Below are positions 43,731-54,765 of a stretch of DNA of 64,000 nt, piece by piece. The stretch is taken from the NCBI GenBank assembly GCA_963210315.1, contig OY723290.1:1-64000 (forward strand), given 5' to 3'. A program made the translations under genes and the position numbers. The first letter of the stretch is position 1, and each line of letters begins with the position of its first letter. The DNA is from Rhynchopus euleeides. Lineage: Eukaryota > Euglenozoa > Diplonemea > Diplonemida > Diplonemidae. Under the pieces are notes generated by a model. The model worked only from the letters and a program-made list of their open reading frames with translations, searched no databases and was not told the DNA's origin.

Positions 43731-44041
43731 GAAGAACAAGGGGGGAAAAACCCAAGGGGATAAGAGAAGACGCCAAATCAATTCGTCTCAGGGTCACACA
43801 CATGAATGAACCTGTGAGCTGGAGTGAGGGACCTCACTCCCACAACAGCGACATCAGAAACAAAAGCAGACCCCACACTGGTGCCCTGACAGGCCGATTA
43901 GTAGCTCTGCGTGTCATCACACTTCTTCCGTCGAGACACAATTTTCAGGGCGCACCACACACACACGTACATACTATAGGAGCAGCGGAGGCGGAGGCAT
44001 GACACCAACCACCTCCTCTTGATGCGATCTCAACTGCACAT

Positions 44042-44246
44042 GCCTCGGGTACCCGAGAGAAGGTTGCCCCCTGGGTGACCATCGGGAATAGCCCACTGGG
44101 GGTGACATTCTCAGACGGCCCTGCAGAGGGGGTGATATTCCTCAACGATCACTTGCCGTGGATAGAGGTAGGGGGAAGAATGCCGCACCCGCCCCCGGGC
44201 CTGCGCCCTCGAGGGGGGTGACATTCACCCGGGGTACCCGAGGTAG
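44042..44246. mobile_element. Small inverted-repeat element, copy 2 (~205 bp)
   Basis: It begins GCCTCGGGTACCC and ends GGGGTACCCGAGG, with the same internal GCCCCCTGGGTGAC as copy 1. No transposase. The 310 bp between the two copies hold nothing recognisable. Confidence 0.6.
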
Positions 44247-44514
44247 AAGAAAAGGAAGCCAAGTAATGGGGGGTGGGGGTTGGACTGATGATATGGGCTG
44301 GGGTGGGAACGCCAGGCCTGCAGGTCCTGCAGCTGGCTGATGGAAAGAAGGAACACACGATCCCGTCGGTCAGGCAGGCAGGGTGCAGTTGGCAAGACCC
44401 CATACACCGGCCAGCGTGTCTCAGGAATACATGAAGAGAAGACGAACAATTGATTTCGTCCCAAGGCCACACACATTGGAATGAACTGCAGTGAAGTTGA
44501 CAGACAGCATACAC

Positions 44515-44600
44515 ATCCCACAGAAGCAGCTGGCCGTCATGGCCTGCCGTGGCCGCACGTGTGCTGCTGGGGGAGAAGCTGGCGAACCCCGCATACTCTG
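44515..44600 (-). pseudogene. Remnant of the WD40 gene's 3' end
   Basis: The DNA resembles 45256-45330, the last WD40 repeat of the gene next door. The minus strand reads TRAATAGHDGQLLLW, against TRVATAGHDGQLFVWD in the intact gene. It indicates a former tandem duplicate whose body is lost. Nothing else is recognised in 44247-44514 or in 44600-45236. Confidence 0.75.
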
Positions 44601-45236
44601 CAGCACCTGTTGCTCTGTCACTGTCCTGCTGACACAGGTGGCAGGCAGACTCCAGACGGTGTCACTCTGCTCCGCTGAAGACAAACAACAACTCACTGGC
44701 TCTCGGTGAATCGTTCGCATGGTCCGTCACAGTGCCAAGGGCATCTGTACTCAAAACCAATCTAACTAACTGAGCCATTGGCCTGGGACAGGTAACCCGT
44801 TCAAACAACAAACACCCAATGCACTGCCTGTGCACTTGAGTGGAGGGGCTGTGCCCCACTGAGAATGATAGAAGATGGGGGCATTCGCTCTGTGCCACTG
44901 TGTGTCAAACTGTGTCACTTTGCAGCCAGTTTTGTGAGGCGCTTCGCCTTTCCTCACACTTCTGCAGTTCTGAGCGACGGCGATGAGTACAGTTTCAGGG
45001 AGGAGCGGGGTGGGGAACGTCACGACTTGCATGTCCTGACTGAGACAGCATTGGAAATGACGAAGTGGGAGAGGGTGGAGAAAACACTCCTGATGCGAGT
45101 ATGTACCCAACACACAACACACAGCAGCAGTGCAGAAGACACCAACAGCAAGCACCTTGTGCGTTTGACGCGATGCGATACACTCACCTGCTGCTCGTTC
45201 ACACAACCACACAGAAGGGCAAGAAAGGACGAGAGC

Positions 45237-47327
45237 TCACAGCCCGGTCATGTCCCACACAAACAGCTGGCCATCATGGCCTGCCGTGGCCACACGTGTG
45301 CCGTCGGGGGAGAAGCTGAGGCGCCGCACAACTCCCGCGTGCCCCGCAAGCATGGCCACTACCGCCCCGCCGCTGGTGCCCCACACCACCACCGGGCCCA
45401 CCCCGGCAGCGGCGACGAGGCGCCCGTCGGGCGAGTGCTCCACGTCGAAAACGATGCCCGACCCGTGCTGCAGCCGCAGCCGCTCGCTTGTGCTGGCATC
45501 GCTGCCGCCAGTGCCAGCACCAGCCCACAGCCCCACACGCACCGTCCCGTCGTCCAGCCCGCGCGCAAGCTCGCCCCCGTCAGGCGAGAAGGACAGCGCC
45601 GTCACACGCGCCCCCACAGACACCACCGCCGCCTCCTGCTGCCCGTTGTCCACGGCGAACACACGCACCGCCTCTCCCGCCTCCGCGTGCACCGTCACTG
45701 CTGCCACGCGTGCCGCTGCCCCAGATCCAGATGCAGCTGGTACAAACGCAACCTCGCGCGAGTGCCTGTGCAGCACCAGCTCCGGACGCATCCCCGCAAC
45801 GGCGTCGTGGATACGCGTCACCTCCTCCTCCACCCCGCCAACCACGAGGTGAAGCCCGTCCGGCGAGAACCGCACACGCCGCACAGGCCCCGCCGCCGCG
45901 TCCCCGTGCTCCAGCTCCAGCAGCACCGCCCCGGTCGTGGCGTCGCACACCACAGCACGCCCACCGGCCCCGCCCACCGCGACACGCGCCCCGTCCGGCG
46001 AGAAGGCCACGTCGTGCCCGGCAAACCCACCGCACACGAGCGACCGCAGCTGCGCCCCGGTCGCTGCGCTGAAGACACGCACCTTCCCGTCGCTCCCGCC
46101 TGCCGCAACCTCCGACCCGTCCGCTGAGTGTGCCACGCTCAGCACGCTGCCGGTGTGCTGGATCCGCAGCACGCACCGCAGTGACGCTCCCGCTGCGCAC
46201 GCACTCGCAAACGTGTCGGGGCTGTCGCAGCTTTGTGGCACAGACGTCTCGGGTGTGGGTGTGTCAGGTGTGGACGTTGGAGGAAAGGGTGTTGCAGGCG
46301 CGGGTGTTGCAGGTGCAGGTGTGTCAGGTGCAGGTGTCGCAGGCGCGGGTGTTGCAGGTGCTGGGGTTGCAGGCGCAGGGATGAACGAGGAATCGAACTC
46401 GTACACACCAGACCCACTCCCTGCATAGTCACCCGCGACAAACATATTGTTCGTGTTGTAGAATGCCCCAGCGTAGTTGAACGAGCCGGAATTCATTGCA
46501 TCGATCACCGCCAGCTGTGCTCCGGTGCTGACCTTGTAAATCTTTGCGAGGCCATCTCCGAGGACGAGAATCGCCGACGAGTCCAAGTTGAACGAGAGAG
46601 AGTACACACTTGAACCATGGCTAATGGTCAGGTGTGTGGAGTAGTCGCTCAGTTTGATGATACTCACACCCTTCTTGCCAGACCTTAACGCGGCATACAC
46701 CCCATCTGGTGACACAGCGACGCCGGACACAACGGATGTCGATGGTACGGTGTGGAGTGCATTCCCATAGCTGACATCCCACACAATCAAACCCATTGCA
46801 CCGCTGATGAGCTTCGTTCCGTCAGTGCTGTATTGGAGACCGAAAACAGGACCAGAGTGACCCCCAGTCAGAGCCCGCACCTCTGACCCGTCTGCAGCGT
46901 TCCAGATGTAGATCCTCCCGTCGTAATGCCCAGAAGCAACATATGCCCCGTCTGGCGAGTAGGCAACACTCCAGCAGCCGCCTTTCGTTGCATCAATCCA
47001 GAGCTGAGCCCCGGTGCTCACAGTGACGACAGCAACCCCTTCGTCCCTCGCAGCCACTGCCAACCTTGCTGAGTCAGGGGAGAAGACAACTTCCTCTGCC
47101 TCGTTGTAGGAGGGTACTGTGCGTGTCGCCCCTGTGCTGATGGTGTACACAGATAGGCCCGCAGTAGCAGCGGAAACCGCGACCATCGTGTCGTCATGTG
47201 AAACTGCGAGGTGTCTGACAGCTGATAGCCCACTGACAATGGTCGCAGTACACTCGGAGCCCACATTGCTGGGGCATGATGAACGTGCAGCGAAGCACAG
47301 CGACAGCAGCACCGCTGAAGCTGCCAT
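45237..47327 (-). CDS. Secreted two-propeller WD40-repeat protein
   Basis: 696 aa from an ATG at 47327. The N-terminus is a signal peptide (ASAVLLSLCFAARSS). Residues ~25-315 form a first set of WD40-like blades (VAYSPDGAYVASGHYDG, then IYIWNAADGS). A Pro/Thr/Ala linker of PAPATPAPDTP type spans ~317-363. Residues ~385-696 are a second set, with FSPDG repeats and a final ATAGHDGQLFVWDM. Cys residues at both propeller entries (SSCPSNVGSEC; SCDSPDTFASAC) fit an extracellular protein. The frame is intact over its whole length, without introns. WD40 proteins are usually intracellular scaffolds, so secretion is unusual. The linker matches that of the neighbouring protease-like protein, and both genes share an upstream block, so they may be co-expressed surface proteins. 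The function is unknown. Confidence 0.88.
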   Translation of the reverse strand: MAASAVLLSLCFAARSSCPSNVGSECTATIVSGLSAVRHLAVSHDDTMVAVSAATAGLSVYTISTGATRTVPSYNEAEEVVFSPDSARLAVAARDEGVAVVTVSTGAQLWIDATKGGCWSVAYSPDGAYVASGHYDGRIYIWNAADGSEVRALTGGHSGPVFGLQYSTDGTKLISGAMGLIVWDVSYGNALHTVPSTSVVSGVAVSPDGVYAALRSGKKGVSIIKLSDYSTHLTISHGSSVYSLSFNLDSSAILVLGDGLAKIYKVSTGAQLAVIDAMNSGSFNYAGAFYNTNNMFVAGDYAGSGSGVYEFDSSFIPAPATPAPATPAPATPAPDTPAPATPAPATPFPPTSTPDTPTPETSVPQSCDSPDTFASACAAGASLRCVLRIQHTGSVLSVAHSADGSEVAAGGSDGKVRVFSAATGAQLRSLVCGGFAGHDVAFSPDGARVAVGGAGGRAVVCDATTGAVLLELEHGDAAAGPVRRVRFSPDGLHLVVGGVEEEVTRIHDAVAGMRPELVLHRHSREVAFVPAASGSGAAARVAAVTVHAEAGEAVRVFAVDNGQQEAAVVSVGARVTALSFSPDGGELARGLDDGTVRVGLWAGAGTGGSDASTSERLRLQHGSGIVFDVEHSPDGRLVAAAGVGPVVVWGTSGGAVVAMLAGHAGVVRRLSFSPDGTRVATAGHDGQLFVWDMTGL

Positions 47328-47476
47328 GGCCTTGGTGTGTGCAGGTGTGTGTTGTATCTGCTGGGTGGTGGTGAGTACTGAACAAGGCTCCTCAGCTCAA
47401 CATGCGGGCGTGGTGCAGGCGGGCGTGTCTGCAGAATAAATCACACAACGCGAGGGAGCTCAACACATCGAGCAGG

Positions 47477-47959
47477 GAGGTGGGGGGGAGAGGGCGCAAA
47501 TAATGATTTGGGGCAATCAGACCCACTGCACGAGTGTACGTGGCAGGTTCCCCGCTGGATTTTCTTCGGAATGTCTGCGCCTGCCACGGACGTGACGTCC
47601 GTCACTGCACTTTCTGTATGTGTCTCCCAGCGTACTGCGGAACGCACTGGGCAAGACTGTGGAACCGTGGAATGGGAAAGGCAGCACCGTTGCAGATCGC
47701 TCGCGGCTGCAACAGCGCATCTTTCGTAGAGCTTCAAGCACGAAGAGGGCATTCGCAGCCCGGGAAAGAATGCGTTGTCGATAGACTATGAAGAAACGGA
47801 CTGTCGTGATCTGGGCATGCGATTCTGTTCTTTCGGGTGCGGCGGTGGCCCTGGGATGTGAGGAAGGATGTTCGGCGCATTGACCCTCGGTGCGGAAGGC
47901 AGCCGCATCCCACCAGCACTTTCACGGAGATGATCGTAACGTGCCTGGAGCGCGACCAG
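47477..47959. repeat. Duplicated upstream block, copy B
   Basis: Second copy of the block at 42155-42539, 150 bp upstream of the WD40 start. It includes a 98-bp stretch (47675-47772) absent from copy A and bounded by GAATG on both sides, either an insertion here or a deletion there. Its distal part overlaps the C-terminal codons of the small coiled-coil gene. Confidence 0.9.
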
Positions 47960-48208
47960 AGCCGCGCGCAGTGCATCCCGTTCCTTCATCACGGCCACCA
48001 GCTGCAACCGCTTCTCAACTCCTTCGCGCTGCATGCGCCGCCCAGCATTGACTTCGTCTCTCGTCCGCACTTTGCCGCCCCTCATCACAGAAACTAAAGG
48101 GTCATCATCAAACACTGTGTTCTCCGATGCTCGTGGGACCAGCATGTCTCCTTGTGTGCATCTATCTGCAGGTTCGTGGGGTGTGTGTTGAGTGGGAACC
48201 GCAAACAT
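47786..48208 (-). CDS. Small coiled-coil protein, unknown function
   Basis: 140 aa from the ATG at 48208 (MFAVPTQHTPHEPADRC). The frame is open a few codons further upstream without another ATG. A heptad-like helix (RLQLVAVMKERDALRAALVA) lies near residues 70-100, followed by a Pro-rich tail. I do not recognise a family. Support comes from codon-like composition and from the duplication of its 3' end at 42.4 kb. It lies between the WD40 and PPR-like genes on the same strand. Confidence 0.5.
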   Translation of the reverse strand: MFAVPTQHTPHEPADRCTQGDMLVPRASENTVFDDDPLVSVMRGGKVRTRDEVNAGRRMQREGVEKRLQLVAVMKERDALRAALVALQARYDHLRESAGGMRLPSAPRVNAPNILPHIPGPPPHPKEQNRMPRSRQSVSS

Positions 48209-48313
48209 GAATCCAAGCACGACTGCGACGTCGAATGGAGAGGCGGGGGATCTTGTGTGTGGTTCTGTTCTCCTCCATTGCAGGCATCAGCCTTGACACC
48301 ACATGCTCGCGAA

Positions 48314-50476
48314 CTAACTATGGCCCGAAAGGCACTTGATGCGATCGATGACACTTTGTTGGACTCCCGGCGCCGTTGCGATGACGTGTAACACGGCCCG
48401 AACTTGCTCCAGGACTCGATCAGACCCACACAACACGTTCACGGTGAGGTCGACATTCTCAGAAGCGAAAGTCAAGGCGAGGAGCGCAAGCTTGTGCTCC
48501 TCCGACATCGGATCGAGCCGCGCCTCGACCTCCTGTGGCAGGTGCAGCGCTGCACACACCCTCTGCTCGATGAAGCCAAGCACGGCGCAATGCTTATGTG
48601 CCGGAGTGGACACATTGTCGGCGACATCCTTCACATCCCTTGGTGACAAGAACTCCCCCAGCAAACGCAGCGACGCATCTGCCGGGTTGTCCTTGAAGCC
48701 CTGTTCCCGCATGTCGTCGCCAGCAACCTGCAGGGAGCTGAGGGTGGAAAACGGCAGTACCGTCAGCCCCTCGTTGAGCCCTCGCATTTCGCGCTCTGTC
48801 TCCCGCACCACCGTAGCGGCCCCGCCCGGCTGTGCGACAAAGTACTCCCAATGAGGGATGACGACAGTGCGCTTGTTTTTCACAATCTGTGCAACTGCAC
48901 GCGCACCCCCAATGACAGGGCGCTTGAAGCGGTACCGCCTGAACCCGGGCAGATAATACACGAGGCGCTCGTCGACATTGGGGATGTATCCCACAACACT
49001 CCCAGCAAGCGACGCGTGATGCCACGTGAGGTCCACAGCAGTCTGCAGATGGAGTAGAGTGGAGAACGAAGGCTGCACGAAGAACCGCTGCATATGCTGA
49101 ACGATAGAGTCGCAGTACAACACAGCGTCCGTCACGTTGATGTCGCCTGTTGCTGCTCCTGCCGCCACCAGGCCCAGCACCGATGAACACAGGTCCGCCT
49201 GCAGACCGCACTCTGGCTCGTGAGGGAAGATAATCTCATCAGTGATGCGACGCAGCAAGTCGAAGGCAGCCTGCACCGTCACGTCTGTCTCCTCGGGAGG
49301 GGCGTCAAATGAGTCGAGGCACGCTTTCACCAATGCGTCGTAGGGAGAGACGTAGGCGGAGTGGAGCGTGACGTCACCGAAGCTGGGGGCTGGGAAGACG
49401 TTTTTGTCGATGCGAACCCCCTTTCTGACCTGCCTCAACATCAGGATCTTCAACAGGTCGATTCCTTTCGAAAGGGCATCGGTGGAACGGAGCTGCATCA
49501 GGCACCGCCACAGCACACGTGTGTCAGTGAGCTTCTCCTCATTGCTGAAGGCAAACCCACCCCGCTCGCCATACTCCGCGAGGTAGGTGAACCCCCGTTC
49601 GGGCTCGAAGTTGTCCGTGCAGCACTCCCCGAGGTGGAGGAGGGTCTCTGTCGGGATGTGTCCGACGGGAAGGCTGTCCGGGTAGAGGTTACGGTAGAAG
49701 GCATCCAGCTCGTCGAACATCCCCATCAGGCTGTACATGGAGGACACGTGACCCTGGATGAGGACCGCCTTGACGAGGGTCTCATGGTGCATGTGTGACA
49801 GCCAGTGCCGCACCTTGTCCACCTCCCCCAGCAGGCAGTACCCGCGGATGATAGCACGGTACGCACCTTCCGACAGCTGCTGGTCAGCCCCCGCTTGCTC
49901 CAGCAGATCCGCAATGTCATGCTTCACCAGGTCGCTGTCTGCCACAATGAGAATCGTCAGCATCCCATAGCGTGACATTCCATGTTCGATAGCTTTGTTG
50001 CCCCACCGGCGGATACTGCGCACCAGTGGGAGTGCACGTTCCTTCAGGTAGTTCACTGACAGGTTGTCCCTGCCCCTCTTGTGGTCCTTCGTCACGTACC
50101 ACATGATTCCTTCCATGAGCTGTGAGACCTGTTCGTCACTCCACACCTTCCCCGCATCATCAAGCATCGCGTAAACTTCGTGGGGCGCGGGTGCACCAGG
50201 AAGCCGTATGACGCGGTCGACACTGGGAAGTTCTCCCTTGGTCCACTGAGTCATGAATGCAGCATTCTTTGCCTGCGAAAAGTTGGTTCCCTCACTCTTC
50301 GAATCATTTTGGATCATCGAAACAGGCCGCCCGAATGCATTTCGTCGAGCGTGGGCTGAGCCGGGATCCTGCCTGTTGATGCGATGCTGCAGGTGGTTCG
50401 GCTTGCGCATGGCTTTGCTGATACCCTCCCTGGCCCTGTCCGGGGCCTTCGCGAACATGATTGCACATCGCCGCAT
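48314..50476 (-). CDS. PPR-like protein, probably organellar
   Basis: 720 aa from an ATG at 50476, intact and intronless. The N-terminus (MRRCAIMFAKAPDRAREG) is basic, amphipathic and free of acidic residues until ~13, as in mitochondrial targeting peptides. The middle is all-helical by eye; residues ~204-229 (GAYRAIIRGYCLLGEVDKV) fit a pentatricopeptide repeat (PPR), and weaker repeats follow. Residues ~545-600 contain RTVVIPHWEYFVAQPG, perhaps a small Rossmann/PIN-like segment; this is only a resemblance. PPR proteins bind organellar RNA for processing or translation. Alternatives are a TPR or other alpha-solenoid protein. Confidence 0.55.
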   Translation of the reverse strand: MRRCAIMFAKAPDRAREGISKAMRKPNHLQHRINRQDPGSAHARRNAFGRPVSMIQNDSKSEGTNFSQAKNAAFMTQWTKGELPSVDRVIRLPGAPAPHEVYAMLDDAGKVWSDEQVSQLMEGIMWYVTKDHKRGRDNLSVNYLKERALPLVRSIRRWGNKAIEHGMSRYGMLTILIVADSDLVKHDIADLLEQAGADQQLSEGAYRAIIRGYCLLGEVDKVRHWLSHMHHETLVKAVLIQGHVSSMYSLMGMFDELDAFYRNLYPDSLPVGHIPTETLLHLGECCTDNFEPERGFTYLAEYGERGGFAFSNEEKLTDTRVLWRCLMQLRSTDALSKGIDLLKILMLRQVRKGVRIDKNVFPAPSFGDVTLHSAYVSPYDALVKACLDSFDAPPEETDVTVQAAFDLLRRITDEIIFPHEPECGLQADLCSSVLGLVAAGAATGDINVTDAVLYCDSIVQHMQRFFVQPSFSTLLHLQTAVDLTWHHASLAGSVVGYIPNVDERLVYYLPGFRRYRFKRPVIGGARAVAQIVKNKRTVVIPHWEYFVAQPGGAATVVRETEREMRGLNEGLTVLPFSTLSSLQVAGDDMREQGFKDNPADASLRLLGEFLSPRDVKDVADNVSTPAHKHCAVLGFIEQRVCAALHLPQEVEARLDPMSEEHKLALLALTFASENVDLTVNVLCGSDRVLEQVRAVLHVIATAPGVQQSVIDRIKCLSGHS

Positions 50477-51179
50477 TGCGGCCTGCCTGGAGGAAAGGAT
50501 GGAGGTGGAAACAGCAACGCAGCGCAGCTCGACAACAAAGGTTCAAGGGCGGGGGGACGCTGCAACGGCACTGCGAAAACCTTCAGCTCTTCTGTGCGCG
50601 GCACTGAGGCAAGTTCCAGTTCTGTTTTGACACCACCCGGCACTTGCGCGCACCGGGGACAATGGGAAAGAGAAAGACAAAATAACATGAGCCTGGCAGT
50701 ATGCAATCACCCTGCGGAAAACCATCCACATGACAACCCTTGAAAAAGGGACAGTGCAGGGAACGAGTCACCCAGAAAGAAAACGTCTGTATTTTTTTTC
50801 GTAACGCTGGCAACTTCATCATTGCCATCAGGCATCAATCATTGGGAAGATGTTTGCTTGGCATTTGCTCGAGAGCGATGCGAACGCTACGTCGACGTGC
50901 CCCAATGATTTGGTGACCTCCAGTTCGGGCACGGATGCAAAGCACGCGGAGAGGGCATCAAAGGTTCTTCGCGCTGGGCATACTCCTCTCATCACTGATC
51001 ACAAAGCGAGGCCCCCGATAAAGTAAAAAGTAAAGCAAGGGTGTGAAGATCCGAAGATGACTTCGGATAAGATTGGCGTCTTTTTCTTTTTTGCACCGAG
51101 TCTCGTGCACCCGATCACTTGGACCAGGCCAGGATCGGCACGGGGACGGATCCGCAACAAACCAAACACAATGATGAAT
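50477..51179. other. Intergenic segment upstream of the PPR-like gene
   Basis: No gene, repeat family or structured element was recognised. The promoter of the PPR-like gene should lie at its left end, but no consensus motif stands out. Confidence 0.5.
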
Positions 51180-54100
51180 CATGAATCTGCCCCGTTAACG
51201 GGTAACCGGTATTACCGGGTATTACCGGAAACCCGGTAATCGGCCCCCATTACCGGGTATTACCGGGTCAAAAACGGGTATTACCGGGTAAAATCGGGGG
51301 TATTACCGGGTCCGGTAATACCCGTTTTCGTATTACCGGGGATTTTCAGTGGGGATTTCCTTGGGGTAGGGCTGCTTCACGGGGACGTCACAGTGAACCA
51401 ATACACCCTGTTGACTGATTTTTTGGCAGCGCTCATGCTGGTGTGTCTGACGGCCCCAGAGAAAGGTGTGCCTTCCCCCCAAAACACCCCCCCTCCCCCA
51501 CTCCCCAGGCCAACCTCCACAGGAGCACGTCGCATGCTTTCGGATGAACACCCCCCCCCCCTACCCCACCAGTACCTGTTTGTTCTTGATGTCACTTCCC
51601 CAAGCGCTTTGTCATATTTGACCCCCCCACCACCACCAGTACCTTCGCTTTCGACAAGAATGCCCCCCCCCCCTCCGCGCACACACACACACACGTTCAT
51701 TTTTTTGTTTAGTGGAGGTCGCACCGAGCGAACTCTGATGCCTGCCTTCTCTGTCACGCACAAAGTGGGTTTGCTGACATTTTATGACCCCCCTCCAAGC
51801 TGCCACTCGAGGAAATATTTGGAGCAATATTTTAGCGTGGGGGCGAAACCAGACTTGACTGGTAGTGAGTGAAGACCCACCCACGCTCGGGGCCATAAAC
51901 AAAAAGGAAAAAATATATCACACCCCCACCCACTCCCATTCTACCCCGTGATTAAACCAGATCGAGATCAATCACATCCGTCATCAGGTTTTCGCCAGAG
52001 GAAGCAAGGTTGCCCTCATCTCTGTCGTCGTCGTCGCTGCCTTCGTCATCGTCGTCGTCGTCCCCACATCCAGTGTGGGTTGGCAGAACGCCTTCCAGTG
52101 CGAGGCGAGCCCGCTGAAGACGCAGTGCTTCCTTCCGCTCCTGGTCCGCAAAGCGCCCTTCAATGTCACCGTTGGCACGGGTGAACAGGCGCTTGCAGAA
52201 AGTTTTCGGGGCAGTGCCCGCAGCAGTCAGCATACTCGACGCCACCGAGTAAATGCTGTCGACACCAGTCACTGAGGCAGGCATGGTTAGCAGGCAGGTG
52301 ACAACCTGGGCGAGGTCTCCCAACTCTGAGGTGAGGTGGAAGTGCCAGAACGCTGATGCGGTAGGGAATTGGCAGAGGACGTCGAAGTCGAGCTGCTTGT
52401 ATGTCGTCAGTTGTTGGATGGAGCACGGGGTCCGTGAACAGCGCCGGAAACAACTCCTGCCACTTGGAGTCCGACGCTGCCATCACAGCCTCATCAACTG
52501 TCTCCGTTGCCACCGACTCAGGGTCGAAAATGGCAAGGTGCTCGAAAAGGTCTCGAGACTTGTAAGAGCTCCAGATCTGTTGGAGAAGCACCTTCTCTTC
52601 CGGGCCAGCGGCCCGGATTGCCTTCCTCACACGCAGATGAACTGCGTGTGCCTCGTTCATCCCCTTTGGCGGGTTTGATACCCACAGGAAGAACTCGCGC
52701 AGCGGCGCGAATCTCTCCTCCATGGCCCCCATCTCATCAAATGCCTTCGTGCGCTTTTCATCATTGCACAGGAGCACCGAAAGCTGCCGCAGTGATGCTG
52801 GTTTGTATGAGCGCGCCATCTCTGACTGGAGGAATGCGAGGAGGGTCTCGCGCCTACGGTATATGTGTGCGTTCACCTCAAACAACGCACACCGCCGCGT
52901 CTGTGACGTCGTCTGCGGTGCCTCAGTCTTTTCCTCATCCACTTGTACGCTCCCTGTCTGTTCGTGGACCTCGCTCTTCGACCTCTCGGTGGCCACCCAC
53001 TCCTTCCCCGCTACCAAAGGGTCTTCTGCGTCGGGGAAGTGCTTTGCGAGGCTTTCAACATCTGCACGCCCCGTCTCCACAAACTTCACAAGCAGCTCAA
53101 TCTTGCCGAGCTTGTTGCACAGGCCCCGCAGCTCCTTCTGCGCATCCTTCTTGAAGTCAATCTGAAACTTGCGCCATCTGCGCCTCCGGGCGTTGACCCC
53201 GGCGAACATACACGAGAACAGGCTGCACACCTCGCAGCCCGCCGGGTAGCGCTCCTTGTAGAACCGCTTCGCCTCAGTCGCCAGGTGGTGGCCAAAGCAC
53301 CAGACGACCGCCCTCTTCGCTTCCATCTGCGCGCAATAAGCTTGATTGACAGAGTAGCGGTCCAGCACGTAGAAGGCGACTTTTATCTGTAATTTTTGCC
53401 ACGACTTCATCCATCAGCTCCGACAGCCTCTGCGTGGTGTAACTGTCCCCGCTTGGCAGGGATCTGACGTCCGTTACAACTGTACCCTCCGGCAGATACG
53501 CGATCACAGGTCCCTAAATCCTTCTTTCAGCTTCGTGTCTCGGTGCACTTTCTCCAACGCGCCGACCTTCTTCACCTCCAAGCAACCGACATCGAAGCCG
53601 TCCTTTGCTGCGGCCTCCTTGAGCTTTGTCAGACGCACCGCAGGCGTGACCAATCCGGTCTTTGTCGAACGGGCCTCCGCAAGCTTCTTCTGGATTTCCT
53701 TTGGTTTCGTTGGTGTGTCTGCATTAGCTGGCGTGTCTGTCTCGTCATCCTTTTTGTGGTTTCCCTTTTTTGGAGCGGCTTTCTGGGCAGCTTTGGAAGC
53801 GGGTTTAGTCGTTGATTTTTTTGCTGACTTCTTCGCTGACTTGGCGACGGGCTTGTCCGACTCACTGTCCCCGCTCTCGCTCTCGCTCCTATCGGCACCG
53901 TGTTTCCGCTTGAAGGTCTTCGCGAGATTCTGGGATTGTGAGACCTGCTTCGCTCTCCCCATCGTGCTGTGAAGCCGAAAGGCTTCTCCTATCGGGTAGA
54001 TGTTGTGGTCTGGGCAAAACTGGCTGAATTGCGGCATCGTTGGGCTTGGTATAAATATCGATGAGGCGGATGGGGGGGGGGGGCTGCATGTACACCATGG

Positions 54101-54764
54101 CTACCATGGTTGCGTCCTTGCCGGAGGGAACAGTTGCGACGGACGTCGAGGCCTGCCCAGCGGGGTTATAGCTCACAACACGCAGAGGCTGTCGGAGATG
54201 CTGGCACGTCGAAGGTAGGATTTTACGTACTGGACAGATTTTGTGACCCGTGCATTTCCCCACTCTAAATAGCGCTGCTGCCTGGCTCCACCTCGCTACC
54301 CGCTGGGTTGCGAGGTATGTCGCCTTTTTCGTGCGTGTTTTCGCCCCCACTAAAATATTGCTCGATTTTTTCCCCGAGTGGTCATAAAGTCCAATGTCAG
54401 CAAATATACTGCATGTGGGGGGGGGGGGCATTCTTGTCGAAAGCGAAGGTACTGGTGGTGGTGGTGGTGGGGGGGGGGGGGTCAAATATGACGAAGGGCA
54501 AGCGCTGTCAAGAACGAGAAGGTCCAGGTGGGGTCAGGGAGGGGGGGAGGGGTGTTGTTCATCTGAAATGCGTCACACAGTGCTAAGGGGGAGGGGATCA
54601 ATTCGCAAAATAAAGGGAAATTCCCATGGAAAATCCCCGGTAGCGCTACCGGGCTATAACCGGGTATTACCGGGCAAACGGGTATTACCGGACCCGGTAA
54701 TACCCGTTTTTCGACCCGGTAATACCCGGTAATACCCGGTAGCCGTTAACGGGGCAGATTCATG
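51180..54764 (-). mobile_element. hAT-like DNA transposon with long inverted repeats
   Basis: Both ends begin CATGAATCTGCCCCGTTAACGG and continue with multiple ATTACCGGGT words. Complementarity between the two sides, with gaps, extends to about 51870 on the left and 54340 on the right, including CTTTCGACAAGAATGCCCCC and AGCAATATTTTAG. The interior encodes a broken transposase on the minus strand. No TSD could be matched (left flank AATGATGAAT, right flank GCAAATGTC). The element separates the PPR-like gene from the kinase. Confidence 0.82.
51952..54037 (-). pseudogene. hAT/DUF659-like transposase, frameshifted
   Basis: The N-terminal part (54037-53504) is a basic, Lys/Ala-rich region (KSAKKSAKKSTTKPASKA) of nuclear or DNA-binding type, ending at a frame break. 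The next piece (GPVIAYLPEGTVVTDV, about 53500) leads through another break near 53400 to FYVLDRYSVNQAYCAQMEAK and VVWCFGHHLA. This is the pattern of an RNase H-like transposase core with a conserved Asp and His. Near 52400 the frame breaks again and the C-terminus reads FPTASAFWHFHL and LLTMPASVTGVDSIYSVAS, similar to a hAT dimerisation domain, then an acidic tail. With at least three frame breaks it is inactive. The family assignment is from motif layout only. Confidence 0.65.
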
Positions 54765-54765
54765 G

